Below, in pieces: positions 45,986-54,067 of a DNA stretch of 64,000 nt. Location: the NCBI RefSeq assembly GCF_013408795.1, contig NZ_JACCCC010000001.1:4340001-4404000 (forward strand), written 5' to 3'. A program made the translations under genes and the position numbers. Every line of letters starts with the position of its first letter. Position 1 is the first letter of the stretch. Under the pieces are notes generated by a model, which saw only the letters and a program-made list of their open reading frames with translations, was not told the DNA's origin and did not search any database. Source of the DNA: Spinactinospora alkalitolerans. GTDB lineage: Bacteria > Actinomycetota > Actinomycetes > Streptosporangiales > Streptosporangiaceae.

Positions 45986-47493
45986 GCATCGCCACCGACG
46001 TGCTCGACCCGGTCGTCGAGGCGCTGCGGCACGTGCTGCGCGACGACCAGGTGCTGACCGCCAAGACCGACCGCTACAACCGCGCCCGCGTGCCGGCCCC
46101 GTTCCCGGTGCACCGCTGGGCCGAGCGGGTGCCCGACCTCGCGGTGCTGCCGGAGAGCACCGAAGAGGTCGCCGAGGTCGTCCGGATCGCCAACCGCTTC
46201 CACGTGCCGATCGTGCCGCGCGACGGCGGCACCGGCCTGACCGACGGCGCGGTGCCGCTGCGCGGCGGCATCGTCGTCGACGTCAAGCGGATGAACCGGA
46301 TCCACGAGATCGACCTGGACAACCGCACCTGCACCGTCGGCACCGGCATCAGCATGCTCAAGCTCAACGAGGAGCTCGCCCGGCACGGCCTGATCTACCC
46401 CGACGACCCGGCGTCCTACCCGTGTTCGCTGGTGGGCGGGCGGATCGGCACCAGCGGCTGGTCGCTGATCGGCTCGCGCTACGGCCACACCCGCGACCTG
46501 GTGCTCAGCTTCGACCACGTGCTGCCCACCGGCGAGGTCATGCACGTCGGCGACGGCGTCGGCGGCAAGGTCAGCAAGAGCTCCAGCGGCTACCAGCTCA
46601 AGCACCTGTTCATGGGGCATCAGGGGACGCTGGGCATCGCCACCCGGGCCACGCTGAAGCTGTTCCCCAAGCCCGAGGCGGAGTTCTCGCCCTTCTTCGC
46701 CTTCTCCGACTACGACAGCGCCTACGCGTGCGTGGGCGCCCTGGCCCGCGCCGGCGTGGCCACCTTCGCCGGCGCGGTGCTGTTCGACGAGTGGAAGGTC
46801 GCCTACCTCCGGCGCGACGACGAGGCCTACATCCCGCAGCCCGCCGACGTCAGGGCGCTGGTCTGCGCGGTGCTCTACGGCTACGAGGACGAGGTGCGGG
46901 CCGGCGGGCGGCGGCTGATGCGCATCGCCCGCGAGCACGGCGCCCGCTACCTGGGCGACGAGATCTCCGAAGGCGACTGGGCCGCCCGGCACGACCGCTA
47001 CGCCACGCCCCTGCACGGGCGGACCAAGGCCGGCCAGGTGGTGCCGATGAGCTGGCACTGCGAGGACGCGGCGATCAACTACACGAACCTGCCGGCCGTC
47101 CGGCGCGAATGGCACGCGATCATCGCCGACCTGCGGCGGCGCACCGACGTCTTCGACGACTGGGGGATGTTCGCCTACACCAGCGGCAGCACCGGCGTGG
47201 ACTACCTGACCGAGATCGACGTCGGCATCTGGGAGCAGCGGCTCGACGACCGCGCCTGGGAGATGTGGGTCAAAGCCAAGCGCGACATCGCGGCGGTCGC
47301 GCTGAAGCACGGCGGTTCGATCAGCGCCTGCCACGGCTCCTGCCGGGAGGGCGAGGTCGACCTCGTGCCCGACGAACTGGGCCGCGGGTTCGGCGTGATG
47401 CTCGACATCAAGCGCACGCTGGACCCCGAGAACATCATGAACCCCGGCAAGTACCTGCTGGACCGGGCCTACGGCGAAGGGGGACGGCCGTGA
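45982..47493 (+). CDS. FAD-binding oxidase (GlcD/D-lactate dehydrogenase-like)
   Basis: This is a flavin oxidase or dehydrogenase of the vanillyl-alcohol oxidase type, 503 residues. The FAD-binding part contains VPIVPRDGGTGLTDGAVPLR near residue 75 and GKVSKSSSGYQLKHLFMGHQ. The C-terminal active-site region reads HGGSISACHGSCREGE, where GlcD-type enzymes usually have a GEHG sequence. It forms a pair with the upstream Fe-S protein. The substrate is probably a 2-hydroxy acid or related alcohol; that is inference. Confidence 0.9.
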   Translation: MSIATDVLDPVVEALRHVLRDDQVLTAKTDRYNRARVPAPFPVHRWAERVPDLAVLPESTEEVAEVVRIANRFHVPIVPRDGGTGLTDGAVPLRGGIVVDVKRMNRIHEIDLDNRTCTVGTGISMLKLNEELARHGLIYPDDPASYPCSLVGGRIGTSGWSLIGSRYGHTRDLVLSFDHVLPTGEVMHVGDGVGGKVSKSSSGYQLKHLFMGHQGTLGIATRATLKLFPKPEAEFSPFFAFSDYDSAYACVGALARAGVATFAGAVLFDEWKVAYLRRDDEAYIPQPADVRALVCAVLYGYEDEVRAGGRRLMRIAREHGARYLGDEISEGDWAARHDRYATPLHGRTKAGQVVPMSWHCEDAAINYTNLPAVRREWHAIIADLRRRTDVFDDWGMFAYTSGSTGVDYLTEIDVGIWEQRLDDRAWEMWVKAKRDIAAVALKHGGSISACHGSCREGEVDLVPDELGRGFGVMLDIKRTLDPENIMNPGKYLLDRAYGEGGRP

Positions 47494-47861
47494 GCGAGCA
47501 CATCGGGTCCGACGGTGCGGGCGGCGGCGCCCGCGGCGGGACCGGCCCGGACCGGGAGCACCCCTTCGCCTACCGCCGCGCCGAGCAGCACGCGCCGCCG
47601 CCGGCCGAGCGGGCCACCGACGTGGCGATCACCCGCTTCGAGCACGCCTTCGAGGTGGACCCCCGCCTCATGGAGCGCTGGGTGCTGCAGCAGGAGTTCC
47701 CGAACTGGGACACGCTGCGCATCATGAACGGCCGCCACGACCACCTGGAGTGGATGCACCGCCACTTCGCGCGCACCGTCGTCTCCGGAGCGGAGATCCT
47801 CGCCGAGGTCGAGGACGCCTCGGAGGCCCGCGGGCCCGGCGACCCCGGCGCCCCCTCCTGA
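47490..47861 (+). CDS. Small protein of unknown function in the oxidase operon
   Basis: This encodes 123 residues, overlapping the FAD oxidase stop by four bases. The first 50 residues are Gly/Pro-rich and probably disordered. The rest contains ITRFEHAFEVDPRLMERWVL, then QQEFPNWDTLRIMNGRHDHL and EWMHRHFARTVV, with several His and Trp. I do not recognise the family. Its position in a tightly coupled operon suggests a subunit or assembly factor of the oxidase. Confidence 0.7.
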   Translation: MSEHIGSDGAGGGARGGTGPDREHPFAYRRAEQHAPPPAERATDVAITRFEHAFEVDPRLMERWVLQQEFPNWDTLRIMNGRHDHLEWMHRHFARTVVSGAEILAEVEDASEARGPGDPGAPS

Positions 47862-47895
47862 ACACCCGTTGCCCATTCCCCTCTCGAGGAGAGCG

Positions 47896-49440
47896 ATGAC
47901 GGCATTGGAGTCCCCCGGCGCCTCGGAGCGCCCGGGGCAGCACGACGCCGACGCGGCCCGGTTGGCCGCGCTCGGCTACACCTCGGAGTTCAAGCGCGAC
48001 ATGAGCCTGTGGGCGAACTTCTCGCTGGGCTTCACCTACCTCTCCCCCGTTGTCGGCGTCTACACCCTCTTCGCGGTCTCGCTGGCCGCCGGCGGCCCGC
48101 CGATGTTCTGGAGCCTGGTCGTCGTCGGCGCCGGCCAGTTCCTGGTCGCCCTGGTGTTCGGCGAGGTCGTCTCGCAGTATCCGGTGGCCGGCGGCGTCTA
48201 CCCGTGGGCGCGCCGGCTGTGGGGGCGCCGCTGGGCGTGGATGACCGGCTGGGTGTACGCCATCGCGCTGCTGGTGACGATCGCCAGCGTCAGCTACGGC
48301 GCAGGCCCCTACCTGGCGCAGCTGCTCGGCTTCACGGCGGGCACGGCGAGCACGATCGCGTGCGCGCTGATCATCATCGGGATCGCGCTGGCGATCAACC
48401 TGGCCGGAACCAAGTGGCTGGCCTGGGCCGCCATCATCGGGTTCAGCGCCGAACTGCTGGGCGCGCTGGCCGTCGGCGGCTGGCTGCTGGTCTCCGAGCG
48501 CCACCACGGGCTGGGCGTGCTGTTCGACGCCTTCGGCGCGGGATCGGGCGGGAGCTACCTGAGCGCGTTCCTCGCGGCCGGCCTGATCGGCATCTTCCAG
48601 TACTACGGCTTCGAGGCCTGCGGCGACGTCGCCGAGGAGGTGCCCGACCCCACCCGGCGCATCCCCAAGGCGATGCGCATGACGATCTACGTGGGCGGGG
48701 CCGCGGCGATGTTCGTCTGCCTGGCGCTGCTGCTCGCCGTCGAGGACTACGCCGCGGTGATCGGCGGCGCCGACCCCGACCCGGTGACGACCGTGCTGAC
48801 CGCGGCGTTCGGCGCCGTGGGGATGAAGGTCGTGCTGGCCGTCGTGCTGATCTCGTTCGTCTCCTGCGCGCTCAGCCTGCAGGCCGCGGCCAGCAGGCTG
48901 ATGTACTCCTACGCCCGCGACGGCATGGTCCCGGGCTCCCGGGTACTGCGCACGTTCCTGCCCGGGCGGCACGTCCCGCCCTACACCATGCTCGTCGCCG
49001 CGGTGGTGCCCGCCCTGATCGTGCTCGGCTCGATCGTCTCCACCGACGCGCTCACCAAGATCATCTCCTTCGCGGTCCTGGGCATCTACCTGGGCTTCCA
49101 GATGGTCGTGCTCGCCGCGCTGCGAGCCAGGCTCAAGGGTTGGCGCCCCTCGGGGGCTTTCACGCTGGGCCGGTGGGGAATGCCCGTCACCGTGGGCGCA
49201 CTGGTCTACGGGGTGCTGGCCATCGTCAACATGGCCTGGCCGCGCACCCCCGATGCTCCGTGGTTCGACAACTACATCGTGGCGGTCTCCGGGGCCGTGG
49301 TCGTCGGACTGGGCCTGGTCTACCTGCTCGCCGCCCGCCCCCACGAGGGGAGCGACGCGCCCGCCGGCGACGCGATCGCCTCGGAGCCCGCCACCGCGCC
49401 CACCGGACGAGAAACCGATCGGATCTGGGAGGACTCATGA
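47896..49440 (+). CDS. APC-family amino acid/polyamine permease
   Basis: This is a membrane transporter of 514 residues with about 12 helices. The APC landmarks are present: FSLGFTYLSPVVGVYTLFAV, VVSQYPVAGGVYPWARRLWG and GFEACGDVAEEVPDPTRRIP. It belongs to the group that carries amino acids, GABA or polyamines. The ATG at 47896 follows GAGGAGAGCG. Its stop overlaps the aldehyde dehydrogenase start by four bases, linking transport with oxidation of an amine-derived aldehyde. Confidence 0.92.
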   Translation: MTALESPGASERPGQHDADAARLAALGYTSEFKRDMSLWANFSLGFTYLSPVVGVYTLFAVSLAAGGPPMFWSLVVVGAGQFLVALVFGEVVSQYPVAGGVYPWARRLWGRRWAWMTGWVYAIALLVTIASVSYGAGPYLAQLLGFTAGTASTIACALIIIGIALAINLAGTKWLAWAAIIGFSAELLGALAVGGWLLVSERHHGLGVLFDAFGAGSGGSYLSAFLAAGLIGIFQYYGFEACGDVAEEVPDPTRRIPKAMRMTIYVGGAAAMFVCLALLLAVEDYAAVIGGADPDPVTTVLTAAFGAVGMKVVLAVVLISFVSCALSLQAAASRLMYSYARDGMVPGSRVLRTFLPGRHVPPYTMLVAAVVPALIVLGSIVSTDALTKIISFAVLGIYLGFQMVVLAALRARLKGWRPSGAFTLGRWGMPVTVGALVYGVLAIVNMAWPRTPDAPWFDNYIVAVSGAVVVGLGLVYLLAARPHEGSDAPAGDAIASEPATAPTGRETDRIWEDS

Positions 49441-50870
49441 GCGGCCCGCGCACGCTGCGCAACTTCGTCGGCGGCGACTACGCCGACACCGCCGAGCAGC
49501 GCACCTACGACCTGGTGGACCCGGTGAGCGAGGAGGTGTTCGCGAAGGCCCCGCTGTCGCGGGAGCACGACGTCGACGCGGCGCTGCGCGCCGCCGCCGA
49601 CGCCTTCGAGACCTGGCGCGACTCCACCCCGGCCGAGCGCCAGCTCGCGCTGTTCCGGATCGCCGAGGACATCGAGCGCCGCGCCGAGGAGTTCGTGAAG
49701 GTCGAGTCGGAGAACACCGGCAAGCCGCTCGGCCTGACGATGTCGGAGGAGATCCCGATGGCGCTGGACGCCGTCCGGTTCTTCGCCGGGGCCGCGCGCG
49801 TGCTGGAGGGCCGCTCGGCCGGCGAGTACATGGCCGGGCACACCTCCTGGATCCGGCGCGAGCCGGTCGGGGTGTGCGGGCAGGTGACGCCGTGGAACTA
49901 CCCGATGCTGATGGCGGTGTGGAAGTGGGCCCCGGCGATCGCCGCGGGCAACACGGTGGTGCTCAAGCCCTCCGACACCACGCCGGCCTCCACGCTGCTG
50001 ACGGCGGAGATCCTCGCCGAGCACCTGCCGCCGGGCGTCTTCAACGTCGTGTGCGGCGACCGCGACACCGGCCGGGCACTGGTGGCGCACCCGGTCCCGC
50101 AGATGGTGTCGATCACCGGCAGCGTCCGCGCCGGCACGGAGGTGGCGACGGCCGCGGCGGCCGACCTGAAGCGCACGCACCTGGAGCTGGGCGGCAAGGC
50201 TCCCGTCATCGTCTTCGACGACGCCGACCCGGCCAAGGCCGCCGCCGCGATCGCCGAGGCCGGTTACTTCAACGCCGGACAGGACTGCACCGCGGCGACC
50301 CGGGTGCTCGCCGGCCCCGGCGTACACGACGACTTCCTCGGCGCGCTGGTGGAGGAGGCCAAGGGCACCGTCACCGGGCCGCCCGACGAGGACGTCCTGT
50401 ACGGGCCGCTGAACAACGCCGACCAGTTCACCAAAGTGTCGGGCTTCGTCGACCGGCTGCCCGGCCACGCCGAGGTGCTGACCGGCGGGCGCCGGGCCCG
50501 CGACCGCGGCTACTTCTACTCGCCCACGGTGGTGTCCGGGCTGCGCCAGAGCGACGAGATCGTGCAGAACGAGGTGTTCGGTCCGGTCATCACGGTGCAG
50601 CGGTTCAGCGACGAGGACGAGGCCGTGGCCTGGGCCAACGGGGTCGAGTACGGGCTGGCCTCCAGCGTGTGGACCACCGACCACGGCCGGGCGCTGCGGG
50701 TCTCGCGCCGCCTGGACTTCGGCTGCGTGTGGATCAACTGCCACATCCCGCTGGTGGCCGAGATGCCGCACGGCGGCTTCAAGCACTCCGGGCACGGCAA
50801 GGACCTGTCGATGTACGGATTCGATGACTACACCCGGATCAAGCACGTCATGAGCAACCACGAGGAGTGA
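49437..50870 (+). CDS. NAD(P)-dependent aldehyde dehydrogenase (aminobutyraldehyde dehydrogenase-like)
   Basis: This enzyme oxidises an aldehyde to the acid. It has 477 residues. Landmarks are QVTPWNYPMLMAVWKWAPAI, SITGSVRAGTEVATAAA, the base in HLELGGKAPVIVFDDADPAK and the catalytic Cys in FNAGQDCTAATRVL. The sequence is close to the gamma-aminobutyraldehyde (PatD/prr) group, in keeping with the APC permease beside it. Exact substrate unproven. Confidence 0.9.
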   Translation: MSGPRTLRNFVGGDYADTAEQRTYDLVDPVSEEVFAKAPLSREHDVDAALRAAADAFETWRDSTPAERQLALFRIAEDIERRAEEFVKVESENTGKPLGLTMSEEIPMALDAVRFFAGAARVLEGRSAGEYMAGHTSWIRREPVGVCGQVTPWNYPMLMAVWKWAPAIAAGNTVVLKPSDTTPASTLLTAEILAEHLPPGVFNVVCGDRDTGRALVAHPVPQMVSITGSVRAGTEVATAAAADLKRTHLELGGKAPVIVFDDADPAKAAAAIAEAGYFNAGQDCTAATRVLAGPGVHDDFLGALVEEAKGTVTGPPDEDVLYGPLNNADQFTKVSGFVDRLPGHAEVLTGGRRARDRGYFYSPTVVSGLRQSDEIVQNEVFGPVITVQRFSDEDEAVAWANGVEYGLASSVWTTDHGRALRVSRRLDFGCVWINCHIPLVAEMPHGGFKHSGHGKDLSMYGFDDYTRIKHVMSNHEE

Positions 50871-50910
50871 TCCGCTCCGCGTCCATCCGCGCACGAAGAA
50901 GGTGGCAGCC

Positions 50911-51960
50911 GTGAAGTTCAGCTACGTCATGCTCCCCGACTATCCGCTCACCGAGTCCCTGGCCTCCATCCGACTCGCCGACGAGCTGGGCTTCCACGCC
51001 TGCTACGCCGCTGACGAGACCTGGCACAAGGACCTGTGGCTGCTGTTCGCGGCGGCCGCGGGGCAGACCGGCAGGATCCGCTTCGGACCGAGCGTGTCCT
51101 CGGTGGTGCTGCGCGAGCCCACACTGATCGCCCAGGCCGTGGCGACCCTGGACGAGCTGTCCGGCGGGCGGGCCGAGGCGGTGCTGTCCAGCGGCAACTT
51201 CGGCCTGCTGGCGCAGTACGGCATCGACTGGACGCGCACCAGACCCCTGTCCCGGGTCAAGGAGGGGCTGGCGGTGATGCGGACCTTCCTGGACGAGGGG
51301 ACCATCACCCACGAGGGCGAGTTCTTCAACTACAACGGGCTGTTCACCTTCGCCCGCCCGGTGCAGGAGCGGGTGCCGCTCAAGCTCGGCGCGATGCGCG
51401 GCCCGAAGTCCTTCGAGGCGGCAGGTGAGCTGTCCGACGGCTGCCACCACGCGCTCAGCTACACCCGTGAGGCCTACGAGTACGCGGTCGAGCACATCAG
51501 GGCCGGCGCCGAACGGGCCGGCAGGGACTGGCGCTCGCTGGACATCGGGGCGTGGGTGGTGTTCGCGACCGGGCCGGACTCGGCGAAGGCCAAGGACGCC
51601 GCGCGCAGCATGGTCGGCATCTACGCCTCCTCCATGCCCGAGGAGCAGTTGCGCCGCAACGGGGTGGATCCGGCCGACCTCGCGCCGATCATCGAGGCGA
51701 TCGGGGCCGGGGACCTGGCCAGGGGGATCGAGCTGACCACGCCGGAGATCGCCGAGAAGCTGTCCATCGCCGGGACCCCGGCCGAGTGCGCGGACAGGAT
51801 CAAGCGGGAGATCGCGCCGACCGGCGTCAACCACATGATCCTGGCGATCACCGACCGCAGTCTGGTCAAGGCGTTCACCGGCCGCGATCTGGAGGGGGTC
51901 GCCGACGTCGACGCCCAGTTGCGGCTCGTCCACGACGAGATCATGCCGGTGTTCGGCTGA
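50911..51960 (+). CDS. LLM-class flavin/F420-dependent oxidoreductase
   Basis: This is a luciferase-like enzyme of 349 residues, starting MKFSYVMLPDYPLTESLASI. It shows the methylene-H4MPT reductase-like pattern (FGPSVSSVVLREPTLIAQAV, LSGGRAEAVLSSGNFGLLAQ). The GTG at 50911 has GAAGGTGG upstream, 40 bases after the aldehyde dehydrogenase stop, and a strong hairpin ends the operon after it. Cofactor (FMN or F420) and substrate are not determined. Confidence 0.86.
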   Translation: MKFSYVMLPDYPLTESLASIRLADELGFHACYAADETWHKDLWLLFAAAAGQTGRIRFGPSVSSVVLREPTLIAQAVATLDELSGGRAEAVLSSGNFGLLAQYGIDWTRTRPLSRVKEGLAVMRTFLDEGTITHEGEFFNYNGLFTFARPVQERVPLKLGAMRGPKSFEAAGELSDGCHHALSYTREAYEYAVEHIRAGAERAGRDWRSLDIGAWVVFATGPDSAKAKDAARSMVGIYASSMPEEQLRRNGVDPADLAPIIEAIGAGDLARGIELTTPEIAEKLSIAGTPAECADRIKREIAPTGVNHMILAITDRSLVKAFTGRDLEGVADVDAQLRLVHDEIMPVFG

Positions 51961-52020
51961 CTCCGCTCGGCCGGTCCGCCAGGATCCGCCGACCGGTTCC
52001 GACCCGGCCAACCGGGAGGG

Positions 52021-52058
52021 CCCTGCGGGCCGCGGTGCAGCCACCGCGGCCCGCAGGG
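52021..52058 (+). terminator. 16-bp perfect hairpin terminating the oxidase operon
   Basis: CCCTGCGGGCCGCGGT (52021-52036) pairs perfectly with 52043-52058 around a six-base loop, 60 bases after the LLM gene stop. Confidence 0.75.
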
Positions 52059-52059
52059 G

Positions 52060-52861
52060 TGTGGACACGGCGGCCCGCCGTTTCGGCGCGCACCGAAACC
52101 GCGGTTGCGTCCTGGTGCGCACGGTGGCGGCGCGGGCGGCGCGGCGCCGGGGCGGTCCCTACCACGGGCCTTCGGCCACGCGAGAGGATCGCCCGGTCAC
52201 CGCGGATCCCGCCTTCGGCCGGGGGTCAAAGACCCCCTGGGGCCGAGGACGGTGCGCACCAGCGCCCGGTCACCGCGAAACTCCGATCTGCGACCCTCTC
52301 AGCCGCGCCGCGAGCGCGTTCCCACCGGTCCCACTTCCGGTCACCGGGTTCCGGTTTTCCGGGTCGTCACCGAAAGTAGCGAAATCGGCAATGCTGCTGA
52401 CCGTGCGTTCACACACCGGTACGGCGGCGCTCCGGGGGCCACGCGTTGTACACAACCGGAGCCGTCGCCCTGTGGACATCCCCGCTCACCCTGCGCGGTA
52501 ACCGCCGCTTCACCTGCGCTTTCTCCGCGGTCGCCGCGCGGATCCCCGCGCTCCCCCTTGTTCACCGAGCGTCTCTCCAGCTCAGCGAGCCACCGGGAAA
52601 GCAATCCCGCGAGCGGGAACGCCCGGCCGTTCACCGTCCCGACACATTCCGCGCGTACCCGGTCCCGCCGCGGACCGGCCGCCCCGCGCGGCTCCGGACG
52701 CGGTTTTCCACAGGGCCGGGCCCGCGGCGGGCGGGGCGGGGCCGCGGGAGCCCGTCCGCGCGCCCTCTTCGGTCGCCGTCGATATCGGCGGACCGCAAAA
52801 CCGCGCTCCCGCGCCCGGGATCCCTCTGCGGCGGCCGCCTCCGCGGCGCATTTCGTCCACA
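52060..52861. other. Non-coding region with five DnaA-box-like 9-mers
   Basis: This is most of a 955-base gene-free stretch before sbcD. Each of these differs by one base from TTGTCCACA or TTATCCACA: TGTGGACAC (52060-52068), TTGTACACA (52446-52454), TGTGGACAT (52471-52479), TTTTCCACA (52704-52712) and TCGTCCACA (52853-52861). No dnaA, dnaN or parAB gene is nearby. A small AT-richer segment lies near 52360-52400. Long open frames across here are low-complexity Arg/Pro artefacts. Confidence 0.5.
52163..52250 (+). repeat. Dispersed intergenic repeat, second copy
   Basis: 52163-52206 matches the minus strand of 9278-9321 at 42 of 44 bases. Downstream it carries a perfect stem-loop, GGGGGTC (52221-52227), AAA, GACCCCC (52231-52237), and a CTGGGGCCG block that is also present at about 9380-9388. 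It lies in non-coding DNA. Confidence 0.7.
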
Positions 52862-52915
52862 GCCGTCCCGCTTTCCCCTGCGAACCCGGGCGCGCCTGGA
52901 GTAATCTCCCGGAAC

Positions 52916-54067
52916 ATGCGGCTGCTGCACACCTCCGACTGGCATCTGGGCCGGTCCTTCCACCGGGAGAACCTGCTCGACGCCCAGGCGGCGTTCATCG
53001 ACCACCTCATCACCACCGTCCGCTCCGAGAAGGTCGACGTCGTGGTGGTCTCAGGCGACCTCTACGACCGGGCGCTGCCCCCGGTCGACGCCGTCCGGCT
53101 GTTCGGCGACGCGCTGCGGCGCATCCGCGACACCGGCGCGCGCGCCGTGCTGATCAGCGGCAACCACGACTCCATGGTCCGGCTGGCCTACGCCACCGAG
53201 CTCATCGACGCCTCGGGCGTCCACCTGCGCAGCTCGCTGGAGGGCGTCGGCGAACCCGTCGTCCTCGACGACGAGCACGGCCCGGTCGCCTTCTACGGCA
53301 TCCCCTACCTCGAACCCGAGATCGCCCGCCACATCTGGGGGCTGCCCGAGCGCAGCCACCGCGCCGCCATCGGCCACGCCATGGACCTGGTCCGGGCCGA
53401 CCTCGCCGGCCGCCCCGGCGCGACCCGGTCGGTGGTGCTGTCGCACGCCTTCGTCAGCGGCGGCGAGGGCTCCGACAGCGAGCGCGACATCTCCGTGGGC
53501 GGCGCGGCGCACGTGCCCGCCTCCGCGTTCGACGGCGTCGACTACGTCGCGCTCGGCCACCTGCACGGCGGCCAGCGCATGAGCGAGACCGTCCGCTACT
53601 GCGGCTCCCCGCTCGCCTACTCCTTCTCCGAGGAGCACCAGGTCAAGGGCTGCCTACTGGTCGACCTCGACTCCGAGGGCGTGAAGGAGACCGCGTTCGT
53701 CAAGGCACCGGTGCCGCGCCCGATCGCGCGCATCGGCGGCCGGATCGAGGACCTGCTCGGCGCGGCGGAGTGGGAACGCTACACCGACCACTGGCTGCAG
53801 GTCACGCTCACCGACCCGGTACGCCCGGCCTTCCCCATGGACCGGCTGCGCGAACGCTTCCCGCACGCACTGAACCTGGACTTCGCCCCGGAGGGCGAGC
53901 GCCCGGCCGAGAAGGGCACCTGGAACGACCGGATCGCCGAGCGCTCCGACCCCGACCTGGTCCTCGACTTCGTCGACTGGGCCCGCGGGGCTTCGGCCAC
54001 GCCCGAGGAGCGCCGGCTCATCCGGCAGGCGTTCGAGGACGTACGCGTGCGGGAGGCGAAGCGCTGA
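52916..54067 (+). CDS. sbcD: Exonuclease SbcD (Mre11-type nuclease subunit)
   Basis: This is the nuclease subunit of SbcCD, which cuts DNA hairpins and blocked ends. It has 383 residues. The phosphodiesterase motifs are MRLLHTSDWHLGRSF, VVVSGDLYDRALPP, LISGNHDSMVRL, VVLSHAFVSGGEGSDS and VALGHLHGGQRM. The ATG is at 52916. Its stop overlaps the sbcC start by one base (TGATG), so the two subunits are translationally coupled. Confidence 0.95.
   Translation: MRLLHTSDWHLGRSFHRENLLDAQAAFIDHLITTVRSEKVDVVVVSGDLYDRALPPVDAVRLFGDALRRIRDTGARAVLISGNHDSMVRLAYATELIDASGVHLRSSLEGVGEPVVLDDEHGPVAFYGIPYLEPEIARHIWGLPERSHRAAIGHAMDLVRADLAGRPGATRSVVLSHAFVSGGEGSDSERDISVGGAAHVPASAFDGVDYVALGHLHGGQRMSETVRYCGSPLAYSFSEEHQVKGCLLVDLDSEGVKETAFVKAPVPRPIARIGGRIEDLLGAAEWERYTDHWLQVTLTDPVRPAFPMDRLRERFPHALNLDFAPEGERPAEKGTWNDRIAERSDPDLVLDFVDWARGASATPEERRLIRQAFEDVRVREAKR

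Noticed and set aside
52060-52861. Chromosome or plasmid replication origin
   Set aside because: DnaA-box-like sites are present, but there is no dnaA, dnaN, rpmH, parAB or rep gene and no long AT-rich unwinding region.
52105-52915. A long open frame running through the region upstream of sbcD and into it
   Set aside because: The residues are low-complexity Arg/Pro/Ser with no family pattern, and the frame continues as a shadow inside sbcD. It is an effect of high GC.
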